DNA of 64,000 nucleotides. It comes from Pseudomonas viciae. GTDB taxonomy: Bacteria; Pseudomonadota; Gammaproteobacteria; Pseudomonadales; Pseudomonadaceae. Both the position numbers and the translations under genes were made by a program. The stretch spans positions 6,161,001 through 6,225,000 of the forward strand of contig NZ_CP035088.1 in the NCBI RefSeq assembly GCF_004786035.1, in the 5' to 3' direction. Positions 9,249 to 19,400 of the stretch are shown here, piece after piece (position 1 is the stretch's first letter; every line of letters begins with the position of its first letter). Under the pieces are notes generated by a model. That model saw only the letters and a list, made by a program, of their open reading frames with translations, was not told where the DNA came from and did no database searches.

Positions 9249-10289
9249 ATGACCGACAAGAGTCAACAGTTTGCCAGCGACAACTATTCCGGCATTTGCC
9301 CCGAAGCCTGGGCGGCCATGGAAGAAGCCAACCAGGGCCACCAGCGCGCCTACGGCGATGATGAGTGGACCCACCGCGCGGCGGATGATTTCCGGGCCTT
9401 GTTCGAAACCGACTGCGAAGTGTTCTTTGCCTTCAACGGCACGGCGGCCAACTCCCTGGCGCTGTCCTCGCTGTGCCAGAGTTACCACAGCGTGATCTGT
9501 TCGGAAACCGCCCACGTCGAAACCGACGAATGCGGCGCGCCGGAGTTCTTCTCCAACGGCTCCAAGCTGCTGCTGGCACGCACTGAAAACGGCAAGCTGA
9601 CCCCCGAGGCGATCCGCGAGATCGCCCTCAAGCGCCAAGACATCCATTACCCCAAGCCACGGGTCGTGACCCTGACCCAGGCGACGGAAGTCGGCAGTGT
9701 CTACACCCCGGATGAAATCCGCGCCATCAGCGTCACCTGCAAGGAACTGGGGCTGAACCTGCACATGGACGGCGCGCGGTTCTCCAACGCCTGCGCCTTC
9801 CTCGGCTGCTCACCGGCGGACCTGACCTGGAAGGTCGGTGTGGACGTGTTGTGCTTCGGCGGTACGAAAAACGGCATGGCGGTGGGTGAGGCGATCCTGT
9901 TCTTCAATCACGACCTGGCCGTGGACTTCGACTACCGCTGCAAGCAGGCCGGACAACTGGCGTCGAAAATGCGCTTCCTCTCCGCCCCCTGGGTCGGCCT
10001 GTTGCAAAACGACGCCTGGCTCAAGCACGCCCGCCACGCCAACCACTGTGCCCAATTGCTGACGCACCTGGTGAGCGACATTCCCGGCGTGGAGCTGATG
10101 TTCCCGGTCCAGGCCAACGGCGTGTTCCTGCAACTCTCGGAACCGGCCATCGCCGCCCTCACCGCGCGGGGCTGGCGTTTCTACACCTTCATCGGCAAGG
10201 GCGGCGCGCGGTTCATGTGTTCGTGGGATACGGAAGAGGCGCGGGTAAGGGAATTGGCGGCGGATATTCGGGAAGTGATGGCGGGCTAG
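9249..10289 (+). CDS. ltaE: Low-specificity L-threonine aldolase
   Basis: 346 residues. PLP enzyme that cleaves threonine and allo-threonine to glycine and acetaldehyde. DNYSGICPEAW at 11-21, HMDGARFSNA with Asp174, and the PLP lysine Lys207 in FGGTKNGMAVGEA are all present. The ATG follows AGGAG at good spacing; a longer in-frame start at 9099 would translate the tandem repeats and is rejected. P. aeruginosa carries this gene at the same place. It shares glycine as product with the neighbouring sox block. It converges on gbcB across a bidirectional hairpin. Confidence 0.93.
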   Translation: MTDKSQQFASDNYSGICPEAWAAMEEANQGHQRAYGDDEWTHRAADDFRALFETDCEVFFAFNGTAANSLALSSLCQSYHSVICSETAHVETDECGAPEFFSNGSKLLLARTENGKLTPEAIREIALKRQDIHYPKPRVVTLTQATEVGSVYTPDEIRAISVTCKELGLNLHMDGARFSNACAFLGCSPADLTWKVGVDVLCFGGTKNGMAVGEAILFFNHDLAVDFDYRCKQAGQLASKMRFLSAPWVGLLQNDAWLKHARHANHCAQLLTHLVSDIPGVELMFPVQANGVFLQLSEPAIAALTARGWRFYTFIGKGGARFMCSWDTEEARVRELAADIREVMAG

Positions 10290-10319
10290 GAGGACAGACT
10301 CAAAGCCTGTCCAGCCCAT

Positions 10320-10351
10320 CTGTGGCGAGGGAGCTTGCTCCCTCGCCACAG
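10320..10351. terminator. Perfect REP-like hairpin between convergent ltaE and gbcB
   Basis: Symmetric palindrome of the GTGGCGAGGGAGC type with a two-base loop, lying 30 bp past the ltaE stop and 22 bp past the gbcB stop. No T-run, so the terminator role is inferred from position. The same palindrome recurs at 46722-46751. Confidence 0.6.
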
Positions 10352-10373
10352 GGGATGGCGCGAGACCGGAAGA

Positions 10374-11474
10374 TCAAAACTCGATCCGCACATCCCCTTT
10401 CGGCACGCTGCAGCACGACAGGATGTAGCCCTCGGCCTCGTCGTCTTCGGTGATCCCGCCGTTGTGGTCCATCTCCACTTCCCCGCCCAGCTTCAACACC
10501 TTGCAGGTGCCGCAGATGCCCATGCCGCAAGCCTTGGGAATCATCATGCCGAGCTTGGCGGCGGCGGCGTGTACGGTTTCTCCCGGGCCCACGCGAATGC
10601 TTTTGCCAGAGGAGGTGAATTCCACCAGGTGCAGGTCCGCCGCATCGACCTCGGGGGCGTCGGCGGCCTGTTCGGCCTGCTCCACAGCGTCGGCCCGGGC
10701 TTCCGGCGGTGTGGCGCCGAAAGATTCCTCGTGATAGCGCTTCATGTCGAAGCCATTGGTTTCCAGCAGGCGCTTGACCGCGTTCATGTACGGCGTCGGG
10801 CCGCAGCAGAACACTTCGCGCTCCAGGAAGTCCGGCGCCATCAGTTCCAGCATCTTGTGGTTCAGGTAACCGCGATAACCGGCCCAAGGCTCGCCCAGGC
10901 CATGTTTTTCGCAGATCAGGTGCAGGCTGAAGTTGTCGATCCGCGACGCCATGTGCTCCAGCTCACGGTGGTAAATGATGTCCTTGGGCGAACGGGCGCT
11001 GTGGATAAATACCATGTCGACATTGGCGTTGGTGTCGTAGTACCAGCGCGCCATGGACATCACCGGCGTAATGCCGACGCCGCCGCTGAGGTAGAGCACC
11101 TTGGGGCTGGAGAAGTCGATGGCGTTGAACAACCCCACCGGCCCGTGCACCGCCAGCTCCTGGCCTTCGTGCAGGGTATCGTGCAGCCAATTGGAAACCT
11201 TGCCCCCCGGCACACGCTTGATAGTCACCGAGAAACTGTAGGGCACCGACGGCGAACTGGAGATCGTGTACGAGCGCATGACCGGCTGGCCTTCGATTTC
11301 CAGCTCCAGGGTGACAAACTGCCCCGGCTTGAAAAAGAACATGATCGGCTGGTCGGCCATGAAGCAGAAGGTGCGCACATCCCAGGTTTCCTGGATGACT
11401 TTGACGCAACGTACGATATGTCGGCCATTGGCCCAGGTCTGGGTGGTGACCGGGTTCAGGAAGTTATTGGACAT
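10374..11474 (-). CDS. gbcB: Glycine betaine monooxygenase, reductase subunit
   Basis: 366 residues. Supplies electrons from NAD(P)H to GbcA. A ferredoxin-reductase FAD/NAD module comes first, with MRSYTISSSPS (FAD binding) and LSGGVGITPVMSMARW. A C-terminal plant-type [2Fe-2S] domain has Cys316, Cys321, Cys324 and Cys354 (C-x4-C-x2-C-x29-C). Start chosen at MSNNFLNPV, preceded by GGAGATC; 22 more codons are open upstream but run into the shared promoter. It is divergent from gbcA, as in P. aeruginosa. Confidence 0.96.
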   Translation of the reverse strand: MSNNFLNPVTTQTWANGRHIVRCVKVIQETWDVRTFCFMADQPIMFFFKPGQFVTLELEIEGQPVMRSYTISSSPSVPYSFSVTIKRVPGGKVSNWLHDTLHEGQELAVHGPVGLFNAIDFSSPKVLYLSGGVGITPVMSMARWYYDTNANVDMVFIHSARSPKDIIYHRELEHMASRIDNFSLHLICEKHGLGEPWAGYRGYLNHKMLELMAPDFLEREVFCCGPTPYMNAVKRLLETNGFDMKRYHEESFGATPPEARADAVEQAEQAADAPEVDAADLHLVEFTSSGKSIRVGPGETVHAAAAKLGMMIPKACGMGICGTCKVLKLGGEVEMDHNGGITEDDEAEGYILSCCSVPKGDVRIEF

Positions 11475-11758
11475 GCTGATCTCCACGGCCGACTGTCGGC
11501 CTTCATGATGGCGATTGTGCGCAGGCGCCTGGGTGACCATTTACCTATCTGCGACATTCACATACTTATCGCGACCAGCCCCCAACTACCGGGGCTTGCG
11601 CGTCGGGAACAGATTGGGCCATGTCGCCCATGGATAAGGTTCGGCCCCTGCGCGGCCCCACACTCGCCTCAACAGATAAACAAAGTTTTCTGCCTTGCGT
11701 AGCACAACCGATTAGTCATTTTCACCGGCTCCGCTTAGAGGGCCACGAGGATAAAACG
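11475..11758. promoter_or_regulatory. Divergent gbcB/gbcA promoter region
   Basis: 284 bp with no gene. In P. aeruginosa this region binds the activator GbdR. Two GCGAC pentamers in direct orientation start at 11551 and 11571, 20 bp apart, like the CGAC cores 21 bp apart before choX (40963-41004). This is a weak match seen by eye; the site assignment is tentative. Confidence 0.55.
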
Positions 11759-13051
11759 ATGGACACCACTACCCTGAGCCTGGGCGATCCGCTGGAACCC
11801 GCACGCAAGGCCACCGCGCAGATGCTGCAGGAACGCGAGCGCACCTTTTCGCTGCCGCAGCCGTTCTACTCCGATGAGCGCCTGTTTGATATCGATATGC
11901 AGGAAATCTTCCAGAAAGAGTGGTTGATCGCCGGCATGACCTGCGAAATCCCGGCCAAGGGCAACTACCTGACCCTGCAAGTCGGCAAGAACCCGATCAT
12001 CGTGATTCGCGGCGCCGACGGCGTGGTCCACGCGTTCCATAACGTCTGCCGTCACCGTGGCTCGCGGCTGTGCACCAGTGAAAAGGGCAAAGTCGCCAAG
12101 CTGGTCTGCCACTACCACCAGTGGACCTACGAGCTGGACGGTCGTCTGCTGTTCGCCGGCACCGAGATGGGCGCCGACTTCGACATGAAACAGTACGGCC
12201 TCAAGCCTGTGAACGTGAAGACCGCCGGTGGCTACATCTTCATCAGCCTGGCGGAAAACCCGCCGGCCATCGATGACTTCCTGTCGACCCTGGCCCATTA
12301 CATGGAACCCTACGACATGGAAAACACCAAGGTGGCGGTGCAAACCACCTTGATGGAAAAGGCCAACTGGAAGCTGGTACTGGAAAACAACCGCGAGTGC
12401 TACCACTGCGGCGGTTCGCACCCGGAATTGCTCAAGACCCTGCTGGAATGGGACGACGTCACCGACCCGCGCGCCGACCAGGCGTTCAAGGACCATGTGG
12501 CCGCCTCCGCCGCCGCCTGGGAAGCCGAGAAGATCCCTTACGCCCACGCCAGTTTCGGCCTGCGTAACCGTATCGTGCGCATGCCGCTGCTCAAGGGCAC
12601 CGTGTCGATGACCATGGACGGCAAGCAAGGCTGCGCCAAGCTGATGGGCCGCATCAAGAACCCGGACCTGGGCTCGATGCGCATCCTGCACCTGCCGCAC
12701 TCGTGGAACCACTGCATGGGCGACCACATCATTGTGTTCACCGTGTGGCCGATCAGCGCCCAGGAAACCATGGTCACCACCAAGTGGCTGGTGCACAAGG
12801 ACGCAGTCGAAGGGGTGGACTACGACGTCGAGCGCATGCGCCAGGTCTGGGACGCCACCAACGACCAGGACCGTCGCCTGGCCGAAGAAAACCAGCGCGG
12901 TATCAACTCCACCGCCTACCAGCCTGGCCCGTACTCCAAGACCTATGAGTTCGGCGTGGTGAACTTCGTCGACTGGTACAGCGAGCGCATGCTCAACAAC
13001 CTGGGGGCGGAACCTGCGCCGTACCTCAAGGGCGTTCCAGTCCAGGGCTAA
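11759..13051 (+). CDS. gbcA: Glycine betaine monooxygenase, Rieske oxygenase subunit
   Basis: 430 residues. Converts glycine betaine plus oxygen to dimethylglycine and formaldehyde, with electrons from GbcB. The Rieske centre is CRH at 97-99 and CHYH at 117-120. The mononuclear iron site begins in ENNRECYHCGGSH with His216 and His221. The ATG follows CGAGGATAAA; an upstream in-frame ATG at 11621 would extend into the promoter and is not used. Sequence and divergent placement match characterised GbcA of P. aeruginosa. A REP pair follows the stop. Confidence 0.97.
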   Translation: MDTTTLSLGDPLEPARKATAQMLQERERTFSLPQPFYSDERLFDIDMQEIFQKEWLIAGMTCEIPAKGNYLTLQVGKNPIIVIRGADGVVHAFHNVCRHRGSRLCTSEKGKVAKLVCHYHQWTYELDGRLLFAGTEMGADFDMKQYGLKPVNVKTAGGYIFISLAENPPAIDDFLSTLAHYMEPYDMENTKVAVQTTLMEKANWKLVLENNRECYHCGGSHPELLKTLLEWDDVTDPRADQAFKDHVAASAAAWEAEKIPYAHASFGLRNRIVRMPLLKGTVSMTMDGKQGCAKLMGRIKNPDLGSMRILHLPHSWNHCMGDHIIVFTVWPISAQETMVTTKWLVHKDAVEGVDYDVERMRQVWDATNDQDRRLAEENQRGINSTAYQPGPYSKTYEFGVVNFVDWYSERMLNNLGAEPAPYLKGVPVQG

Positions 13052-13060
13052 AATCAAAAG

Positions 13061-13145
13061 CTTCGCGAGCAAGCCCGCTCCCACAGTTGACCGCGTTTCT
13101 TCAGAAAGAATGCGGTCGAATGTGAGAGCGGGCTTGCTCGCGAAG
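13061..13145. repeat. REP doublet (REPIN)
   Basis: Inverted REP copies at 13061-13085 and 13121-13145 between the convergent gbcA and metallophosphoesterase genes. One copy has GTGAGAGCGGG in place of GTGGGAGCGGG. Confidence 0.88.
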
Positions 13146-13165
13146 ACGGTCTCCCATTCACCCGA

Positions 13166-14410
13166 TTACTGTGAAGACCACCGCACCGATCCATCCTCCC
13201 CATAAAACGTCTCGACAATCTCCTCCCCCTTCAGCTGCACCTTCACATACCCGTTCAACACCCGCTCCGGATACGCCTCGTCCCCCGCCAACTGGGTCTC
13301 CGACCATAACACCCGGGCATGCCCGTTCAGCTCACTGGTAGTGCCATAGGGAATCGCCCCATGTCCGGCGCAGCGCGCGTGCAATCCGCCTTGCGGCGCA
13401 TAGCAGATGCCGTTGTGCAAATGCCCCCAATACCAGTAATCCGGCTCACGCCCCAGGGCGTCGCACACCGGTTGGTAAAGTGCGGTCTTGTTGTGCCCGG
13501 AAATGTCGAAGCCCTGGTGATGACTGAGCACCATCAGCTTCTTGCGCTTGGGCAGGGTTTTCATCCAGTCGATCTGTTGCGCGTTGAGGGTGCCGTCCAT
13601 GTACAGATTCATGGCGTCCGAGGCATAGGCACTGTCCAGGCCGACCACCAGCCAGTCATCGTTGTACAAGGCAAAGTAACTGGTGCCTTGCTGCACCGGA
13701 AACCGCTTGGCCAATTCCTTGAAGTAGCCATGGGCGCCGCTGTACATCTCGTGGTTGGAGTTGAGGGTGAACGAGCCATGCTTGCCCTGGGGCCAGCCGA
13801 CCATGTCGACGTCTTCCTGGGAATGGGTCCCGGCGTAATACACATCGCCCAGATGGATGGTGAAGTCGGCCTCGGCCAACTGCATCTGATTGGCCACCGC
13901 CACCGCCGGCGCGTGGCTATCGAAAGGCCCGGTACCCCAGTCGCCGGCGATGGCCAGCACCACGTCGTTGTCCATTTTCACCAGCGCCGGCTGGGTGGCG
14001 AACGGCGCGTGGTGACGCAGGTTCTCGATCCACTTGAGCAGCGCCTCGCTCCACAACAGGTCCAGCAGTTCCCATTTGCGGCAACCGAGCAAAGTACCGT
14101 CCTTGAGCACCCGGGTCGGCAGTTCGTCCTCGCTTTGCGGCAAGGGCGTGGCGTTGCCGATCTTCAGGATCGACAGGCCGTGGGCCAGTTCCCACGGCAC
14201 GGTCGGTTCATCGTCCGGCAAATCGCCGTGATCGATGACGTGTCGCGCCTGGTCGTGGCCCCGCTGCAGCAGCTTGACGATGGCCTGGAATTCCTCGGGC
14301 TCCAAGTCGTTGACCAGTTTTTTCCAGGACATCTCCAGCCGCGTGACCAACCCGTGCAGGCGGACCTTGACCTTGTCGAACTCATGTTCCCAATGGTGCA
14401 GTAATGACAT
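13166..14410 (-). CDS. Calcineurin-like metallophosphoesterase of unknown substrate
   Basis: 414 residues. All dinuclear-metal motifs are present: GDWGTG 156-161, GDVYYAG 188-194, NHE 219-221, SHHQ 296-299 and GHLH 329-332. About 140 residues precede the catalytic domain, rich in charged helix and without a known motif. No signal peptide, so cytoplasmic. Start chosen at MSLLHHWEHEF, behind AAGGAGCG. It begins 27 bp after the cytochrome c stop on the same strand, which suggests co-transcription. Substrate unknown; a phosphodiester from a lipid or nucleotide is possible. Confidence 0.85.
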   Translation of the reverse strand: MSLLHHWEHEFDKVKVRLHGLVTRLEMSWKKLVNDLEPEEFQAIVKLLQRGHDQARHVIDHGDLPDDEPTVPWELAHGLSILKIGNATPLPQSEDELPTRVLKDGTLLGCRKWELLDLLWSEALLKWIENLRHHAPFATQPALVKMDNDVVLAIAGDWGTGPFDSHAPAVAVANQMQLAEADFTIHLGDVYYAGTHSQEDVDMVGWPQGKHGSFTLNSNHEMYSGAHGYFKELAKRFPVQQGTSYFALYNDDWLVVGLDSAYASDAMNLYMDGTLNAQQIDWMKTLPKRKKLMVLSHHQGFDISGHNKTALYQPVCDALGREPDYWYWGHLHNGICYAPQGGLHARCAGHGAIPYGTTSELNGHARVLWSETQLAGDEAYPERVLNGYVKVQLKGEEIVETFYGEDGSVRWSSQ

Positions 14411-14437
14411 GTGAACGCTCCTTCGCAATGCCCTGGG

Positions 14438-16312
14438 CTACAGGGTTTTCATGAATTCGATCAGGGCCCGTTTGTCGACGTCCGACAGCTGGGTGCCATA
14501 CAGGTGGCCGCCGTTGTGGTTGCCTTCCAGGCGGGTGTCGTATTTGAAATCCGCCGACGCCTTCATCTGCGCGCCGCTGGTGATGAAGCCCACCTTTTCC
14601 TGGTCGTAGATGTCGGAACCGGTGTAGAACACTTGCGGACGCAACTGCGGCGGTTGCAGCAGATCCCACAGGGTCGGCACTGAACCGTTGTGCAGGTACG
14701 GCGCACGCAGCCAGACGCCGTCGGTGGGCGTATTGCTGTAGCTCTGGGTCTTGCGGTAGGCGCCGAAGTCGAACGGCGGTTTCTTGAAGCCGTGGAACGC
14801 CGCCACCAGCCCGACGGTGAAAGAGTTCAGGCGATGGGGATCGGTGCCCAACTGGTCGATGTTGGTGGTGACCTGGCCGGTGTCGCTGCGGCCAAAGTCG
14901 TGGCAACCGGCACAGTTTTTATCCCAGATCGGTTTGCCCTGGGCGACTTTCGCCTGGTCCAGGGCGAACGGCCAGGCCGGCGCCTTGTGGCCCAGCAGCC
15001 AATTGGTCACGCGGTTGAAACTCGGCGGCAGCACCGATTGTGGCGTCGCGCCCACGGCCATGGCGGCTGCGTAATTGCGCTCGTGGATCTTGTTGTTATT
15101 GCCGTCCCAATGCAGATACATCGACTCACGAGGTTTCTGGTTCCAGACCTGCGGCAGATCCACGGTGCCGATGGTGGAGTCATCCGGGAAGCCGAAGACC
15201 ACCATTTTGGTCGGGTTGAAGGTGTCGGTCCGCCCCGGGCCCTGGGCCGGGCGCAGTTTTTGCCAGGCGTAGGCCTGCTTCTGCTTGAGCAGGGCGCTCT
15301 TGGCCATCGGAATGATCAGGTAACGGTTGTAGAGCTTTTCGAAAAAGCCCAGTTGGAACTTGCTGTTGATCGCCGCCATCACCGCATCTGGAGTGAATTT
15401 CGGGTCGCTGGCGCAATCGTAGGCGAACCACTGGAAGGCTTGCAGCTGCAGGGTATTGGCCGGCGCGGTGGCGACCGGAATCGCTACGTCGCTGGCATTG
15501 GCCCGGTAGGAGCCGGTGTGGCACAGGGCGCAGTTGGGCTCCACGGTGGGGTAGCCGAGCTGCCGCTTGGCCATGCCAATGGGCAAGTCGTTGCCATTCT
15601 CATAGAGGAACCCGAACACTTCGTAGCCGCCTGGCTTGGGCAGTTTTTCCGGGCACATCTGCGGCAGCACGGCGAACAGGTAATAAGGAATCCGCGCCTC
15701 GATGCCCAGGCCGATGGCGGCGTACTTGTAATGGTCTTCGTCGGAGGCGAAGTCCGGTTGCGGCACCTCTCGGATCATCTGGTACCAGGTCTGGTAGCCG
15801 ATGAAACCCAGCACCAGCAGCACCACCAGCGTGCCGACCTTGAAACTGTGGCTCTGCCAGCGCTGTGCCCAGCCGGCGCGCCACTCCCGCCAACCGGCGC
15901 AGAGCAAGGCCAGCGGACGATTGGCCACCGGGCAGCCCAGGTACAACAGCACACCCAGGATCAGGAACATGCTCAAGTCGCCCATCAACATCGGCACGAA
16001 CAATTGGCCCTGATTGTTGGTGTTGATCAAGTAGATCCAGAACACCACCGCCACCAGCCGCGACAGCACGCACAGCCACGAATGCACCACGAAACGCGGC
16101 GCGTTGAAGCCCGAGGGCATGTAGAACAGGCTGATCCCCACCAGCAACATGCCAGTGTTTTCCAGCCACGGATCGGACAGCACGGGTGGCAGGCCGAGCA
16201 TGGACGTCAGCAATGCCGGCGCGAACAGCGCCGGGATTGCGAAGAACATGTTCATGACAATCCCGATCCAGATGACGCGTTGGAACCAGCGGATGTAAGT
16301 ATTCATGGGCAT
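14438..16312 (-). CDS. Membrane-anchored di-haem cytochrome c (CCP/MauG/RoxA-like)
   Basis: 624 residues. The first 180 hold five or so membrane segments (about 10-35, 52-66, 75-97, 107-127, 158-175), after which the chain should lie in the periplasm. Two haem c sites are CALCH at 261-265 and CAGCH at 467-471. The late segment WLRAPYLHNGSVPTLWDLL is typical of di-haem peroxidase-like proteins, including RoxA-type oxygenases. ATGs at 16312 and 16306 are both possible; both have an AAGG or AGG box. Set between the GMC-hydrolase and phosphoesterase genes, it is a likely electron acceptor for an oxidation, but the partner is unproven. Confidence 0.83.
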   Translation of the reverse strand: MPMNTYIRWFQRVIWIGIVMNMFFAIPALFAPALLTSMLGLPPVLSDPWLENTGMLLVGISLFYMPSGFNAPRFVVHSWLCVLSRLVAVVFWIYLINTNNQGQLFVPMLMGDLSMFLILGVLLYLGCPVANRPLALLCAGWREWRAGWAQRWQSHSFKVGTLVVLLVLGFIGYQTWYQMIREVPQPDFASDEDHYKYAAIGLGIEARIPYYLFAVLPQMCPEKLPKPGGYEVFGFLYENGNDLPIGMAKRQLGYPTVEPNCALCHTGSYRANASDVAIPVATAPANTLQLQAFQWFAYDCASDPKFTPDAVMAAINSKFQLGFFEKLYNRYLIIPMAKSALLKQKQAYAWQKLRPAQGPGRTDTFNPTKMVVFGFPDDSTIGTVDLPQVWNQKPRESMYLHWDGNNNKIHERNYAAAMAVGATPQSVLPPSFNRVTNWLLGHKAPAWPFALDQAKVAQGKPIWDKNCAGCHDFGRSDTGQVTTNIDQLGTDPHRLNSFTVGLVAAFHGFKKPPFDFGAYRKTQSYSNTPTDGVWLRAPYLHNGSVPTLWDLLQPPQLRPQVFYTGSDIYDQEKVGFITSGAQMKASADFKYDTRLEGNHNGGHLYGTQLSDVDKRALIEFMKTL

Positions 16313-16360
16313 CCTTTTTCCTTATTCCTGACTCACGAGATATGGTGCTCTGGTGATTGC

Positions 16361-16451
16361 CATCGCGAGCAAGCTCGCTCCCACACTGGATGTGTGGCGT
16401 GCCAAATTCAGCGGCACATACCCCCCTGTGGGAGCGAGCTTGCTCGCGATG
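16361..16451. repeat. REP doublet, GGGAGCGAGCTTGCTCGCGA variant
   Basis: Inverted copies at 16361-16386 and 16427-16451 between the GMC-hydrolase and cytochrome genes. Confidence 0.88.
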
Positions 16452-16470
16452 CAGTCGACTCGGTCTTGAG

Positions 16471-19400
16471 TCAACCGAGCGCCGTCTTCTCCAGGTGTTC
16501 AAGGATGAGCGGATACACATCCACCACCGCATCCTTGCCGAAGATGCAGTCGATGTGGCCGTAGCCCGCCACTTCGTGACGGCTGAACAGCTGCGGGCCG
16601 TGCATATCGCACAGTCGCTCGTAGGTCTTGAGGGTGCTTTGTGGCAGGTAGCACTGGTTGTCGGCGCCGCTGATGAAGCAGATCGGCAACTTCAACCGAT
16701 CGAAATGCGGCATGTAGACGTCGTTGCCCTTGAAGTCCACCAGGTGCCCCTTGCGCACGATCAGCGCCAGGTGCTCGAAGGTGTGCATGTTCGACTCGCC
16801 GAACAACTCATGCAGGTTGTCGTGCAGGGTTTCGTTGAGGGTGTCGTGACGGTACAGCGAGGCATACATGAACGTGATGCGGTGGCAGACCGGGTTGGTG
16901 CAATAGCCCTGGGCCTCGATCCGGGCGTAACCATTGAGGGCCTTGTCGTAGAGTTTGTTGAACCAGTTTTCCTTGGTGTCGGCGTACGCCGTGAGGGATT
17001 TGATGCCGATGGCGTCGAGCATTCCCGGCAAGTGCAGGCCGGCTTTCAAACCGGTCGCCGTGGCGACCACCGTATCGGCGGCAATCTGCGAGCAGACCAC
17101 CGAGCGCACCCCTTGCAACCCCGCCAGCATCGACATGAAGAAAGTCGTCGCGCCGTAGCAATGCACCACGCACTGCACGTCACGGGCCAGGGTCGCCTGC
17201 TGGATCTGCTCGATGGCTGCCTTGAAGTCGTACTGGGCCACTTGGTCGCCGTTCCATTCATGCTTGCTGGCCGGCAGCAGGATGCTCACCCGCAGGTCCA
17301 GCAGCCAGACGTCGTACTCGTGTTTGCACAGGTACTCCAGCAAGTTGGTCTGGATGGTGTCGGTGGAGAAAATATTCGAGCCCACGCCCAGGCCGTGAAC
17401 CAGCATCACCGGGCCCTTGGTGCCTGCCTGGTAGCGGGTCAGGCGCAGCTCGACATTGTCTTCGGTCTGGAAGAAATGCACAGTCGGCGCCGGTGCATCC
17501 AGTGGCCGTTTCAAGCGGGGCGGCGCGTCCGGATTGAAGTACACGTCACCGGCGAACACCCCACCGTAACTCTCCCACAAGATCCCGGCGAAGAACTTGC
17601 CGAAGCGCGCCAGCGCCTCTACCCGCTCACGCTCGTTGCGTGCGTTGAGCACTTTCATGGTGGTCATCTGCTTGGCGAAGTCGGCCGGCAGAATGTGCAT
17701 AACCCCCGAACCGATCACCGCGCCAGTCTTGTCCGGCCCGCGATACAGCGTGACATACAGCGTGCTGGTGTCGGGCCAGATGTTCAGTACGCCGTCGTCC
17801 TCGGGCACGGTCTTGAAGGCGCTGAAGTAGTAATCGCTGCCGTCTTCGGCGGTCAGCTTCATGTCGTAGTTCATGTGCCGCACACCGACCTGTTCCTGGT
17901 ATTGCTCGAACAGATTGAACACGCCATTGCTGGCGACCAGCGGCTTGGGCGAAAGCAGTGGCGCATCCAGCGTGCCCACCAGGGTCGCGGCGTGTTCCGG
18001 CTCCTTGATCAGGCGATTGAGGTCGGCGGCGGTAATGGTCAGGGTGAACTCGATCGGCGAGTTGTCGGCCTTGCCGCGCTTGGCCGCCGCTTCATAGACC
18101 TTGAGGTCGGTGCCCTGTGGCTGGGTGAAGGCGGTGGAAAAGTAACCCTTCATGGTTTCGGTGAACTGCACGCCGAGCGTCGGCGCCGCCACCGGTTTGC
18201 GCGGGGCCGAGGGCAGCGTGTAGTCGATGATCCAGCCCCGATCCGCCGCCAGCAGGCCCATGTTGCGCTCGCTCACCGCTGAGATGGTCAGCAACGGGTT
18301 AACAGCCAGGGATGTCGGAATCACCGCACCGTCGGTCACGTACAGGCCGGGGTAAACGTCCGTGCCGCTGGCGCCACTGAACACCTGGCCCTTGTGGTTG
18401 ACCACGCCTTGCGTCGCGTCTTCACCCATCACGCAACCGCCCAATGGATGGACCGAAACGATGCTGTGCTTGAGCAGCTTGGTCCAGATCGGGTTCTCGA
18501 CCCAGATCCCGCCCAGCGCTTTGGTGCTCTGGTGCAGGCGTTCATTGCCGAGGGTGACGTTCTCCTGCTCGCCGACTCCGGGCCAGTCGATGCGCAACTG
18601 GTCCTTGTCGTCGAGCAGCATGCGCCCCTTGGCGTCGTCGTGGCTCATGATCAGGTAGGTCTGCATGTTATGCAGCGCGCCGTAATAAGGGCCGCGCAGG
18701 AAGCTCTCGGCCTCCCGGCCTTTGTATTTGAGGCTGGCCCCGAAACCGGTGTCGGTGGGCACGCCGATCATCCCGGCAAACGCCGCCATGCTCGGCACCA
18801 TGGGCCGCCCGAGGGCGCCGGGGATCGAGCCTTCCTCGATGACCATGCGGCTGCGCCAGTCGCCCTCGGTGCGCATGTCGATGATCGACGTGATGCAGGG
18901 CCCCACAGGCTCCAGTTCCTTGGCCGAATGAGCGCCAAAGCCGATGCCGTTGATGACCTGGTCACAGTTGTGGCCGAAGCCGAGGATGTCGCCGTTGCCG
19001 CTCATGTGCTCGCCCAGTTGACTGGACATCGCCAGGCCTTTGTCCCGGGAGCGCAACATGATCTCGGTGGAGCCCAGCGTACCGGCGGACACCACCACGA
19101 TGTCGGCCCGCACAAACAGGGTCGGCGCCGAGAACATTTCGCGGCCGCTGTCCAGGTATTGGAAATGCACGATCCAGCCATTGCCATCTCGCTCCAGATG
19201 CCGCACCTCGGCCTGGCAGAAAATTTCCGCGCCGTGGTTCCAGGCGTCCGGCAAGTAATTCATCAGCGTGGTGTTCTTGGCCTTGTTGTTACAGCCGGAG
19301 ACACAGTCACCACAGCCATTGCACGGCAATTGCTCGACACCGACGTGGTTGAGGTTGTTGGGCAGCTTGTCGAAGGTCACGTTGATCGGCGGCTTGTAGA

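Noticed and set aside
13052..16470. Phage or transposon boundaries around the accessory module
   Set aside because: Only REP doublets flank or split the genes; no transposase, integrase, tRNA or matching end repeats were seen.
14690..18282. Long plus-strand frames opposite the cytochrome and GMC-hydrolase genes
   Set aside because: They run through a REP pair and oppose genes with clear motifs; no recognisable protein.
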